Position numbers and translations under genes: made by a program. The notes under the pieces are model-generated. The model had not been told where the DNA came from. It saw nothing but the letters and a program-made list of their open reading frames with translations, and made no database searches. From JAIOZK01 sp964468645 (lineage in GTDB: Bacteria; Bacteroidota; Bacteroidia; Bacteroidales; JAIOZK01), in assembly GCA_964468645.1 (NCBI GenBank), contig CAYXUU010000017.1:1-64000 (forward strand): 64,000 bases of DNA. The letters are read 5' to 3'. Of the stretch, positions 9,404 to 18,291 are shown in pieces (positions within the stretch are counted from its first letter, which is position 1; each line of letters opens with the position of its first letter).

Positions 9404-10630
9404 TCAATGATCGAACTTCATCTCACCTGCCAGGATCTCTACATTCAGTTTGTTCTCATCAGGAGGTACGGGGCACGACCACCTGGCATTATAAGAACAA
9501 TAAGGATTGTACAAAAGATTAAAGTCAATCTCAAGACTGTCAGCTTCAGGTATCATTAAATCAAGATAACGCCCGCCACCATAAGATGTGTTTCCACTGC
9601 TTAAATCTATGAATGGTAGAAAAAGATGTTCCCTGAAATTTGTGTCTTTAACAAGTGCAACGTTCTGGTAAACACTTAACCTGCATAAGGTTGTATCGAT
9701 CGTGAAATGGATCTCGCCGTATTTTCTATATTCAGGAAGCCTGTCGGTACTTGTTTTCATTTTAAATACCTTCCCTGATGTATCGACTATGAATTTAGCG
9801 CTTACCCTGAACATGGAAGTAGGCGGGAAATAATGTAAACCGGTAAATTTTTGACGTTGTTCGCTTGTAAGTGGTGATTTCAGTGAATCAAGATATTCCT
9901 GATCTTTATTATACCTGATTCTATTAATCTTATCTATATAATGACCTTCATGCAGCAGTTGATTGACTTCATTCTTATCGGGATGAAATAACAGTTTAAC
10001 ATACAGGTAACCCAGGGCTTCGTTTGAAACTGTTCTGAAACCCCTGCTTGAACCCCACCACTTGTTTTTATCGTATTCCCGGTTGTCGGCAGCAATTATA
10101 CCTACTTTAATATCGGGACGCAGGGCTCGTTTATATAATAGTCTGCTTCTGCGTGCATGACTGCCAAGTGTAAATATGTTAACACTCTTAATGTCAGGAA
10201 GAACCGATTTAAGATATTCTTCAAGTGCAAGGGCGGTTGTGTAAGTCCTGTCAATCTGAATGGATTTTGGAATGGTAACTTTTCCAACTCCGACAGTGTC
10301 AAATCCAAACATATTCAGCGACTTAAGTGCAATCTCGGCAGAGTTATTGAATTGTGTAACATAATAACCTTTATGGGTTGGCAATCCGGTAATAATAAGA
10401 TGCTCATAATTATCTTCATGATATATTTCCATCAGCTTCTGTATTGTATAATCTGGTAACCAGCCCTCAAGCACCAGTACTTTGCTATCAACAGGCCTGG
10501 TTACTGAAAGGAATGCATCCAGATTTCTGAAGATAATGGTTAATAGAGCTAACAGAACAATGGCAACAAGCAACCTGGAAAACCATGTCAGGGTGGATCT
10601 TTCTCTTTTTTTTATCAGGCGGAATTTCAT
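9404..10630 (-). CDS. Membrane-anchored DUF218 (YdcF/SanA)-like domain fused to DUF1684
   Basis: 408 residues with two domains normally found in separate proteins. A membrane anchor (about 17-36) is followed by a DUF218/YdcF-like alpha-beta domain (about 48-215; VLVLEGWLPDY, IITGLP, LGSHARRSRLLY). Positions 250-408 match DUF1684: SPLTSEQRQKFTGLHYFPP at its start, then GGGRYLDL, DFNLLYNPYCSY, CPVPPDENKL and AGE near the end. DUF218 proteins are linked to envelope metabolism (SanA, ElyC); DUF1684 has no established function, although the two conserved Cys and the YNPYC motif suggest a defined site. The reading frame is continuous with no sign of a frameshift. The gene is divergent from pdxH. 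Confidence 0.75.
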   Translation of the reverse strand: MKFRLIKKRERSTLTWFSRLLVAIVLLALLTIIFRNLDAFLSVTRPVDSKVLVLEGWLPDYTIQKLMEIYHEDNYEHLIITGLPTHKGYYVTQFNNSAEIALKSLNMFGFDTVGVGKVTIPKSIQIDRTYTTALALEEYLKSVLPDIKSVNIFTLGSHARRSRLLYKRALRPDIKVGIIAADNREYDKNKWWGSSRGFRTVSNEALGYLYVKLLFHPDKNEVNQLLHEGHYIDKINRIRYNKDQEYLDSLKSPLTSEQRQKFTGLHYFPPTSMFRVSAKFIVDTSGKVFKMKTSTDRLPEYRKYGEIHFTIDTTLCRLSVYQNVALVKDTNFREHLFLPFIDLSSGNTSYGGGRYLDLMIPEADSLEIDFNLLYNPYCSYNARWSCPVPPDENKLNVEILAGEMKFDH

Positions 10631-10782
10631 TAATCAGTAATTTTACATTATCGGCTGAAACTAAAATCTGGCAATTCAAATCAGAAGGTAAATGTAAAAA
10701 TAAATATTCAACGAATATAAAAGACCCCTTACCAGAAAGAATTATACTTATTCTATTAATCTGGAAATTTCCGTATCAATAC

Positions 10783-10814
10783 TTGAAATCCATAGACCCA
10801 AATAATTAGATTTG
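10783..10814 (+). promoter_or_regulatory. Bacteroidota-type promoter for pdxH
   Basis: The -7 element TAGATTTG (10807-10814) fits TAnnTTTG, and TTG (10783-10785) lies 21 bp upstream as the -33 element. It is 14 bp from the ATG of pdxH, which implies a very short leader. Confidence 0.55.
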
Positions 10815-10828
10815 TAAAAAATTGAAAA

Positions 10829-11467
10829 ATGCATTCGGATGAATTAAAACATAAGCGCACAGATTACACAAAAGGAAACCTTACCAGGGATAATGTGAAT
10901 AAGGACCCTTTCAAGCAGTTTAAAGAATGGTTCAAAGAAGCTATACAGAGAAGGGTAGTTGAACCTGCCTCCATGGTTTTATCGACCTGCAGTAAAGATG
11001 GCAAACCCACAAGCAGGATTGTATTATTGAAGGAGTATAACAATACTGGTTTTGTTTTTTACACAAACTACCATAGTCTGAAAGGACATCAAATCAAGGA
11101 GAACCCTTATGTTTCCCTGTTGTTATTCTGGCCGGAATTAGAACGACAGGTCAGGATAGAGGGACAGGTAGAAAAAACAGATGGTGCAATCTCAGATCAA
11201 TATTTCATGACCAGGCCAGCAGGTAGTAATATTAGTGCAATCGTATCTCCACAGAGTAAGGTGATCCCTGACAGGAGATTTCTTGAGACAACATTTAACG
11301 GATTATCGGAGAAGGGGGATAATATGGGCAGGCCTGATTACTGGGGAGGATATAATGTAATTCCTGCAGTATTTGAATTCTGGCAGGGGAGGGCCGATCG
11401 CTTGCATGACAGGATTCGTTATCGGAAGGAAGATGGTTCCTGGATAATCGAACGGTTGGCACCATAG
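10829..11467 (+). CDS. pdxH: Pyridoxamine/pyridoxine 5'-phosphate oxidase
   Basis: 212 residues, the usual PdxH length. It oxidises pyridoxine or pyridoxamine 5'-phosphate to pyridoxal 5'-phosphate with FMN and oxygen, the last step of vitamin B6 salvage. Family signatures are R-x-V-L-L-K (SRIVLLKEY, about 62-70), FYTNYHSLKGHQ (FMN and phosphate contact), ERQVRIEG, and the C-terminal FWQGRADRLHDRIRY that closes the active site. The protein is cytosolic and dimeric in the family. Its oxygen dependence suggests that the host meets oxygen at least sometimes. Confidence 0.96.
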   Translation: MHSDELKHKRTDYTKGNLTRDNVNKDPFKQFKEWFKEAIQRRVVEPASMVLSTCSKDGKPTSRIVLLKEYNNTGFVFYTNYHSLKGHQIKENPYVSLLLFWPELERQVRIEGQVEKTDGAISDQYFMTRPAGSNISAIVSPQSKVIPDRRFLETTFNGLSEKGDNMGRPDYWGGYNVIPAVFEFWQGRADRLHDRIRYRKEDGSWIIERLAP

Positions 11468-11539
11468 AGGGATAGGTGGTTGAGTGAGTTGAGTAAGATG
11501 AGTTGGTAAGAAGTTGAGTACTTAAACAGATTTTAGTTT

Positions 11540-11547
11540 TAAATTTG
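11540..11547 (+). promoter_or_regulatory. Putative -7 element for the symporter gene
   Basis: TAAATTTG matches TAnnTTTG and lies 27 bp upstream of the symporter ATG. The nearest TTG (11514-11516) is 23 bp away, which is longer than the usual 19-21 bp, so the call is tentative. Confidence 0.35.
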
Positions 11548-11574
11548 AGGAACCAATACCAAAATTAAATCACA

Positions 11575-13233
11575 ATGGATTCACAGACGCAGATTTTAAT
11601 AGTTATGATAGCATACCTTACACTACTGATTGCATGGGGTATCTATCAGGGCAGGAAAGTGAAAACAGAAGCTGATTATGCAATTGCAGGAAGAAAATTA
11701 CCCGGATGGGCAGCAGCACTTTCAGAAAGGGCAACAGGAGAATCATCCTGGGCATTATTAGGACTTCCGGGAGCTGCCTATGCTACCGGGCTTACAGAAA
11801 TATGGACTGCTATTGGATGTGTCGTGGGGATATTAACAGCCTGGATTGTAATTTCATGGCGTTTACGTGATGTTTCCGAAAAGTATAAGGTAAATACCTT
11901 CACGGAGTTTATTGCAAAGCGGCATGGTGAAACAGGTAAATGGATCAGGATAGTAGGTAGTTTTACGATAGTATTCTTTTTCTTTTTCTATGTTGGGGCG
12001 CAATTCCTGGGGGGTGGAAAAACCCTGAATTCCATGTTTGGTATCGATCCTCACCTTGGGATGGTCATCACCGCAATTATAATTGTACCATATACCATTT
12101 ATGGTGGATTCAGGAGTGTGGTTTATACAGATGTTATTCAGGCTATTGTTATGATCACAGCCTTGATTCTGGGCCCGATAGTAGGGATTATCTATTTGTC
12201 GAACCACCCTGAATTATTTGCTCAATCAATTCCTGAAGCACTTACAAATGCAGGAGATGCTTATACTTCATTAACTGGAGGAGCTAAAGGTTTTCTTGCC
12301 GGCGTAGTTATTGTTGGTGGCTTTTCTTGGTTTTTCGGATACCTTGGCGGGCAGCCTCAGCTGAGTATGCGGTTTATGGCGATCAGTGATAAACGGCAGG
12401 CCAAAAAAGCGAGAAATATTGGAATTGCATGGACCATCATAGCTTATATCGGGGCATTATGTATCGGGTGGATAGGGATCGCCATTTTTGGCCCCTCAGC
12501 GCTCAAAGATCAGGAGACGGTTATGCCCGAGGTTTTTCAGATTATATTCCCGCCTGCCGTTGCAGCAATCCTGATTACAGGAGCAATTGCTGCAATGATC
12601 TCTACTGCTGATTCCTTATTGATATTATCATCTACCGAATTATCTGAAAACATTATTAAGCCTGCATTCAGGCAGAAGTTGAAAAACACCCTGAGACAAT
12701 CCCGGGTAATTACAGCAGTGCTTGCAGTCATAGCACTTGTCCTGGCTTATTATTCACCATCAAATCTCATTTATACTATTGTAGGTTATGTTTGGGCAGG
12801 CATTGGAGGAACATTCTCCATCGTCATACTTTTTACACTTTTCTGGAAACGATTTCATGGTAGGGCTGCACTGATTACAATAATTTCAGGTCTGTTATTT
12901 ACAGTATTATGGTTCAATACCGGCATGGAACAACATTACAAATACTCGGAAAATACCATTCAGAATCTTGAGGTTGAGAAAGTACCGGATGATGTGCTGG
13001 TGAAATTAAATGCAGTAAAAGATGTAAGGTACAATTCGGTGAACAGGTTTGAAGAAGCTGTTAGTGAAGCACTGGGTAAGGAAGATAGTAGCCGGTTTAC
13101 TTCCTTAATTATAAAGAACTCAAAAATAACCGGTATTACAGCCCGCTTCCTGACGTTTTTTGTTGCAGGGCTTATCGCGATCCTGGCAACTTACCTGATT
13201 CCTGCGGGAAGGAAGCCGGAGGAGTCAGATTAG
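11575..13233 (+). CDS. putP: Sodium/solute symporter (SSS family), proline-permease-like
   Basis: 552 residues and about 13 hydrophobic segments, as in PutP-type sodium:proline symporters. Diagnostic stretches are ADYAIAGRKLPGWAAALSE near the start, ATGESSWALLGLPGAAY (substrate and sodium site on TM2), RFMAISDKRQAKKAR on an inner loop, and AAMISTADSLLILSSTE (TM8, with the sodium-binding Ser/Thr pair). E. coli PutP is about 500 residues; the extra length is a loop of about 80 residues between the last two membrane segments (about 445-525). Proline is the best guess for substrate but pantothenate or other amino acids are possible. No proline catabolic genes are adjacent. Confidence 0.85.
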   Translation: MDSQTQILIVMIAYLTLLIAWGIYQGRKVKTEADYAIAGRKLPGWAAALSERATGESSWALLGLPGAAYATGLTEIWTAIGCVVGILTAWIVISWRLRDVSEKYKVNTFTEFIAKRHGETGKWIRIVGSFTIVFFFFFYVGAQFLGGGKTLNSMFGIDPHLGMVITAIIIVPYTIYGGFRSVVYTDVIQAIVMITALILGPIVGIIYLSNHPELFAQSIPEALTNAGDAYTSLTGGAKGFLAGVVIVGGFSWFFGYLGGQPQLSMRFMAISDKRQAKKARNIGIAWTIIAYIGALCIGWIGIAIFGPSALKDQETVMPEVFQIIFPPAVAAILITGAIAAMISTADSLLILSSTELSENIIKPAFRQKLKNTLRQSRVITAVLAVIALVLAYYSPSNLIYTIVGYVWAGIGGTFSIVILFTLFWKRFHGRAALITIISGLLFTVLWFNTGMEQHYKYSENTIQNLEVEKVPDDVLVKLNAVKDVRYNSVNRFEEAVSEALGKEDSSRFTSLIIKNSKITGITARFLTFFVAGLIAILATYLIPAGRKPEESD

Positions 13234-13564
13234 TTATTGGTCATTTGTCATTAGTCATTGGTAGGAAAAAAAGAACGGATTCAGTATCTACAAAGAAGAA
13301 AGGGAATAAGTTTTTGTATATATTGATGAACTTTGCAATCCCATCCGGGATTGTTGCTTCTGATGTGCACAATAACCACATGTTGAAACTTGCGTTTATT
13401 AAAATAAAACCACTTCGTGGTTTGTGTAAACGAAATTATTTATATGCCACTGCCAACTTCCAACTTATAGTAAGGGTGCAAGATTTTGCGCCTCTATCTT
13501 CAGCAATAAACTCAAAACCCAGAACTCCAAACTCAGAACTCAGAACCCAGAACCCAGAACCCTC
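13234..13564 (+). other. Non-coding gap with hairpins and AACCCAGAAC-type repeats
   Basis: This gap separates convergent genes. It holds a TCATT-rich quasi-repeat (13236-13262), a 6-bp hairpin (AATCCC/GGGATT near 13338-13353), a 7-bp hairpin AAACCAC-TTC-GTGGTTT (13407-13423) and a run of the 7-10 nt quasi-repeat CAGAACTC/CAGAACCC (about 13508-13560). A 108-codon open frame across it is low-complexity at its end and resembles no protein, so it is not called as a gene. Confidence 0.6.
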
Positions 13565-15112
13565 TTACTGATGCGTTGACCGAAGCAAATCATTCACAGT
13601 TTTAACAGGATTAAATGTGATGATGGGTGTTTCTATGAAAATAGTGATCCAGTCGGCCATGGCACCATTCCATAATCCCGGAAGTTCCTGGGCTTTCAGG
13701 TTTTTTCCATCTTTTGATTTTATTGAAATAAATCCTGTGGTGGGATCGATATATTTTTTAAGATGAAAGTTTTCACCCTTATAGTTTCTTATACTGCATA
13801 CCAGGTCAACCGGATTGAAATGGGTAGCATGGTTTAAAATTGAAACCTGTCCGGAGTCCTCTATGTCAATCTGGGATTTCTCAACAATTTGAAGGGATAT
13901 TTCACCATCAGGTCGTTTCACCCAGTAGGGCCCACCTCCGGGCTCACCTTCATTTTTTACCATTCCGCAAACTCTGACCGGCCGGTTGAGCCGGCTAATT
14001 AAAAAGTCCCTTTTATCGATAAAAGAAGAACCATTATAAAACCGTGGAATATCAATATTGAGATCGTTAATTGCAAAATCTGCTACCTCCTCCAATTCTC
14101 CCTCGGCAAGGCCGTTTTTATGAAGCTTCTGCAGATTTTCGAATATTGAATCCCGGAGTTTTAATAAATATCCTCCCAGCGCTTTCTTATATACATATGT
14201 TGGCTCCCGGTATTTATCAGGGACGATATTATCAATGTTCTTGATAAATACAATATCATTCTTTAATTCATTGAGGTTTTCAATAAGTGCCCCATGTCCG
14301 CCAGGCCTGAAGAGGAGTGTGTCATCTTTCTCACGATATGGATTATTATCCATGTCAACAGCAATTATGTCGGTAGATGGCTTTTGAAACGAAAAGCTAA
14401 TATCATAGACTACACCCAATTGTTTCTCGTATTTCGGTTTGTATGTTTCGATGGCCTTTAAAAAACTTTCATAATGTTCGGGAGATACTGTGAAATGAAT
14501 GGGAACCCTGTTATTTTTATTCTTGCAGTAATGCGCTGTTTCAACAAGATGCTCTTCAACCGACATCCGGGCTCCGTCTTCATAATCATGGAACCTGATC
14601 AGTCCTTTGGGTAATTTGTTATAGTTTAAACCTTTTTCTGAAAGAACATATTTTATGATGGTGTCGTAATCCCTGTTCTCAACACATTTTTCAGGATCAA
14701 ACCCATCTTTCTCCATGATCTCTTTAAGTATATTGAAAAAGGCAAAGTTTTCGATACCGGTGATAAAACTATAAACGGAATCGAAACTCTGGTCGTTGAG
14801 AAATTCTTTGTAAGCCTTATCGGATTTATCATATTTCTCTGAAAATGAATAAAGATGTTTGAACATCCTTGTTGCTGCACCTGAAGCCGGGATGAACTTG
14901 ATAATATCTGTTTTTGTCATAAGCTTGTTGAAGTAGTTTTCATACTTCTCAACTTCCTTATCTGACAGAACAACGATTCCATTACCGGCTGTTGCAGGGC
15001 CGACAAGCTTAACATATGGAAACCCATTTCTGAAATTCTCAATCTGTGTTTCAATATCAGTGAGCTTTATCCCTTTGTCTTCAATCTGGGTGATATCTTT
15101 TTTGGTGAACAT
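13565..15112 (-). CDS. DUF4301 family protein
   Basis: 515 residues, typical for DUF4301, a family found almost only in Bacteroidota and of unknown function. Conserved-looking stretches include LVGPATAGNGIVVLS (about 36-50), FIPASGAATRMFKHLYSF (about 77-94), KGLIRFHDYEDGARMSVEEH, LLFRPGGHGALIENLN (about 258-273) and CGMVKNEGEPGGGPYWV. The PASGAATRM and GGHGAL segments resemble the nucleotide-binding loops of sugar nucleotidyltransferases, so an NDP-sugar-forming role is a reasonable guess. It has no signal peptide. It converges with the symporter and is divergent from the tRNA pair. Confidence 0.8.
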   Translation of the reverse strand: MFTKKDITQIEDKGIKLTDIETQIENFRNGFPYVKLVGPATAGNGIVVLSDKEVEKYENYFNKLMTKTDIIKFIPASGAATRMFKHLYSFSEKYDKSDKAYKEFLNDQSFDSVYSFITGIENFAFFNILKEIMEKDGFDPEKCVENRDYDTIIKYVLSEKGLNYNKLPKGLIRFHDYEDGARMSVEEHLVETAHYCKNKNNRVPIHFTVSPEHYESFLKAIETYKPKYEKQLGVVYDISFSFQKPSTDIIAVDMDNNPYREKDDTLLFRPGGHGALIENLNELKNDIVFIKNIDNIVPDKYREPTYVYKKALGGYLLKLRDSIFENLQKLHKNGLAEGELEEVADFAINDLNIDIPRFYNGSSFIDKRDFLISRLNRPVRVCGMVKNEGEPGGGPYWVKRPDGEISLQIVEKSQIDIEDSGQVSILNHATHFNPVDLVCSIRNYKGENFHLKKYIDPTTGFISIKSKDGKNLKAQELPGLWNGAMADWITIFIETPIITFNPVKTVNDLLRSTHQ

Positions 15113-15226
15113 AATTTCCGGTTTTGAGATGCAAAAATATAAATTTGAATTTATCCCACATGGAAATTAAATTTGACTTTAGATTTATTTATTCTGGTAA
15201 AATAGTGTAATTTTGCAGGCTCACAA

Positions 15227-15310
15227 GCCCAGGTGGCGGAAATGGTAGACGCGCATGGTTGAGGGCCATGTGTCCGTAAGGACGTGCAAGTTCGATTCTT
15301 GTTCTGGGCA
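15227..15310 (+). tRNA. tRNA-Leu (anticodon GAG)
   Basis: An 84-nt cloverleaf: acceptor GCCCAGG pairs with TCTGGGC (one G-T), discriminator A at 15310, CCA not encoded. The D-arm region is GGCGGAAATGGTAGACGC. The anticodon stem CATGG/CCATG encloses loop TTGAGGG with GAG at 15261-15263. A long class II variable arm (TGTCCGTAAGGACG) and T-loop TTCGATT follow. The class II shape and sequence identify Leu. A TAATTTTG box at 15208-15215 could be its -7 promoter element. Confidence 0.96.
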
Positions 15311-15404
15311 CACTTAAAAATTGACGGGTGTCAATGAGTAATTGTCAATTTTCGATTTAAATTGAGAATTTGAAATTGACAACTGACAATCGACAATTTT
15401 AAAG

Positions 15405-15488
15405 GCCCAAGTGGCGGAATTGGTAGACGCGCTACATTCAGGGTGTAGTGGGCAAATGCCCGTGAAGGTTCGAGTCCTTTCTTGGGCA
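15405..15488 (+). tRNA. tRNA-Leu (anticodon CAG)
   Basis: An 84-nt class II tRNA: acceptor GCCCAAG pairs perfectly with CTTGGGC, discriminator A at 15488, no encoded CCA. The anticodon stem CTACA/TGTAG encloses loop TTCAGGG with CAG at 15439-15441; the variable arm is TGGGCAAATGCCCG; the T-loop is TTCGAGT. It lies 94 bp after the first tRNA-Leu and is strongly similar to it, as expected of a tandem duplication with a changed anticodon. The spacer holds ATTGACA/TGTCAAT-type short repeats in both orientations. Confidence 0.96.
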
Positions 15489-15527
15489 CTTTCTGTAAAA
15501 TACAGACATTGAGGGAGGTCAAGGTTG

Positions 15528-18227
15528 ATGAATTTCAGAATAGTGCTATTGTTGTTACTCTCCTGCCTGCTGAGTATTAATTTGCTCTCCCAAACACGGC
15601 TCATATATTATAATTCCGAAACGAGGACTTATGAATTCCGGAATCAGGTTAATCCGGATAGTAATAATTATTATACCTCCTTTTTTATAAACGAAATTTC
15701 TCTTATAAACGGGAAACTAAAATCCGAATCTTTTTTCAGCCTAAAGTACCTGATTGAAGAAAGAATCGTTGAAACCAGGTATTTTGATGTAATTATACAG
15801 GTCATTCCAAAAGCTATAATTGGGCCAGTAAAATATCGTAACTTTGATATATCGGATATTCTTATTCCTTCAAAGATTTCACTTAAGGCCTCCGTATTAA
15901 ATGGCCGTAAACAGGAGATCAGCACCAAAGAATTTATCGCATCAAAACATAAATCCGGTGAATTTGAATCAACTTTTGAGTTTGTATCAAGGTATGATAA
16001 TTTCAGTATCAGGATCAATGATGTTAATTTCTTTTATACAGAGGCTGATAAGATAAAATTTATAGAACGTACCAGCCTGATTAATGACTATTATGCTGCT
16101 TCACAGATTATCGATACACTTCGGGCTTATATAAATACCGTTGATATAGAAAATGAAGACCTTCTTCCCGAAAACCTTATCAGGATCTATTACCTGAAGG
16201 AGGTTTACAACATATTGTTTAATATGGATCTTGATACCAGACTTAGCCTGAAATCATCCGATCCATTGCAATATTCCGAGCAGTTGTATAAACTTTATCT
16301 GGGCATCGGAAGACTGGAAACCCTGTACAAACAATTAGTTGGCGGGCATGCCTTCAGAATGGATGGAGTAAAGCCGGATATGCTAATGGAGGTATATACC
16401 GGCCTGATGAAAGATCATATTTACCTTGCCAGGCATGTGGATCATTATTATCAGAATTTATACAGTGAACTGATAAACAGGAGTCCATCCAATTCCGATA
16501 TCAGTATTATGGCAAATCTTATTGAAACACTTGGAACCTTCATACCTGAGATTTCCGGATCGGGATCTAGTTTTATCCTATTCAGATCAGCCTATCAGGA
16601 GCTTCTTGACCTGGTGGATTATTGTATTGACAATGAATATTTCAATGAAGCTTTCAGTGTTATTGATAATGTCTATCATCTTTGCAGGAAAGTTCCATAT
16701 TATTGTGATCCTGAAAAAATTCATGCCAGGTCATCACGTGCCAGGCATGGTTTATATAACTCCTTACTCAGGGTGGCAGGCAAAGCTATTGATACACGGA
16801 ATTATACCCTCGCAAAAGAATATATTAAGCGGGCAGAAAATTTCCAATCCAAAAATATCAGTTTCATTATTAATAATTATGCGATAGAAAGGATCTATGA
16901 ATCATTATTGGAGTCATATATTTTATATGCAGTTGAACTGAACCGGTCAGCTCAATACGAAGCTGCAGTAGATATACTAACCGGTGCGATTAATATCACA
17001 AATTACTGGCCCGGATTGCAATATAACAGTTTGCTGTTAAACGATGAATTATTAAAAGCACGGAGGGGATCATACCAGACTTTACTCACCGAAGCCAGTA
17101 CATATTTTAATGTTGGCCATTATGAAAAGGCCAGGGAACTTCTCGATGAAGCCCAGGTGGTTTATCAACCTGCTGAAGATTTAATTCAGGAAAATGATGG
17201 CCAACAACAATATTCTGAATTGAATGATTATCCAAGATATCTGACGTTGATCTCAGAAGGTGAAAGATTGATGATGGAGGGCGAATTCAACCAGGCCTTG
17301 GCGAAATTTGAAAGCATTGATTACTATTATACTGATAAGGATGATGATTTACTGCTCGGGCTTAAATATAAAGCAGCCAAACTTCTTGTTGAAAAGAATA
17401 TCTATTTTGTAAATTACTATATCTGGAAGCGTGACCTGGATCTTGCTTTTCAAACTTATGAGAATATCAGGGAAATAATTGAATTGTATGGCCTTTCGGA
17501 AGATGAAGATCTGAAGCAGGTCATTACTGAAGTCAGGTTAAGCCTGGGTGGGGCAAAATGTGAGCGTCACTGGAATGAGTATGAAAGCTACATCATGGAG
17601 GGTTTTCAGTATGTAGATGAAAAGAACTTTATTTCAGCAATTGAAGAATTTCAGGCAGCTTTAAAACTGGATCCTCAGCTTAAGCTGTGCAATTTGCAGG
17701 ATTCAATTGCAATAAAAGCACTTGGGAAATTCACACTACCGCTTATTTACCAGGAAATGATTGAGAATGTCAACATGCAACTTTATAATGAGGGTTTCGC
17801 TAATGTGATCAGCGATTATCTGGCACTGGAGGAATATTACCATATAAATAATATAGCAGATTTCGGTATTGAGCATCTTGCCTTCAGGGATTTCCTCCGA
17901 ATGCAGAGAAGCCCTCAACTGGTTCTTACCAGCTTTGAATATTTCATACAGCAGGAGAAATATAATCATGCACTGGAAATGTTACACCTACTTTATCAAT
18001 TTGGATATCCTGCAGAATATGTAATCGAGCGGCAGAAATTGCTGGCCGCTGTCCTGTTAAAGAGGGATATTGAGAATGCTGATCTGGATTTTGATACGAA
18101 TGTTGCAAATTATACACTTGGGATTGATTGGTTTTCTCAATTTAAAAAAGCATATAATCGTGAAGCCCGCAGGCATAAAGGCAGAAAGCCAGTTAATTTT
18201 CAGGAAGGGAAGAATGAAGGTAATTAA
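15528..18227 (+). CDS. Large secreted helical-repeat (TPR-like) protein
   Basis: 899 residues of unrecognised family. A signal peptide (about 1-22, ending LLSQT) is followed by a beta-rich region (about 23-170) and then a long alpha-helical region. Segments such as ASTYFNVGHYEKARELLDEA, GERLMMEGEFNQALAKFES and FQYVDEKNFISAIEEFQAAL fit tetratricopeptide helices. I chose the ATG at 15528 over the TTG three bases upstream because GGGAGG (15513-15518) sits about 9 nt before it. It is probably periplasmic or on the surface and used for protein contacts. Its stop is 64 bp before the hybrid kinase on the same strand. Confidence 0.75.
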   Translation: MNFRIVLLLLLSCLLSINLLSQTRLIYYNSETRTYEFRNQVNPDSNNYYTSFFINEISLINGKLKSESFFSLKYLIEERIVETRYFDVIIQVIPKAIIGPVKYRNFDISDILIPSKISLKASVLNGRKQEISTKEFIASKHKSGEFESTFEFVSRYDNFSIRINDVNFFYTEADKIKFIERTSLINDYYAASQIIDTLRAYINTVDIENEDLLPENLIRIYYLKEVYNILFNMDLDTRLSLKSSDPLQYSEQLYKLYLGIGRLETLYKQLVGGHAFRMDGVKPDMLMEVYTGLMKDHIYLARHVDHYYQNLYSELINRSPSNSDISIMANLIETLGTFIPEISGSGSSFILFRSAYQELLDLVDYCIDNEYFNEAFSVIDNVYHLCRKVPYYCDPEKIHARSSRARHGLYNSLLRVAGKAIDTRNYTLAKEYIKRAENFQSKNISFIINNYAIERIYESLLESYILYAVELNRSAQYEAAVDILTGAINITNYWPGLQYNSLLLNDELLKARRGSYQTLLTEASTYFNVGHYEKARELLDEAQVVYQPAEDLIQENDGQQQYSELNDYPRYLTLISEGERLMMEGEFNQALAKFESIDYYYTDKDDDLLLGLKYKAAKLLVEKNIYFVNYYIWKRDLDLAFQTYENIREIIELYGLSEDEDLKQVITEVRLSLGGAKCERHWNEYESYIMEGFQYVDEKNFISAIEEFQAALKLDPQLKLCNLQDSIAIKALGKFTLPLIYQEMIENVNMQLYNEGFANVISDYLALEEYYHINNIADFGIEHLAFRDFLRMQRSPQLVLTSFEYFIQQEKYNHALEMLHLLYQFGYPAEYVIERQKLLAAVLLKRDIENADLDFDTNVANYTLGIDWFSQFKKAYNREARRHKGRKPVNFQEGKNEGN

Positions 18228-18291
18228 TTTGCTTATATTTGTCACTCTCGCTGAGTTACTTAACGTATTATAACGAAATGCCGCTTAACAA

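Noticed and set aside
13245..13571. Open frame of 108 codons on the plus strand
   Set aside because: It ends in a translated CAGAACTC repeat, contains hairpins and has no protein-like composition; called as non-coding.
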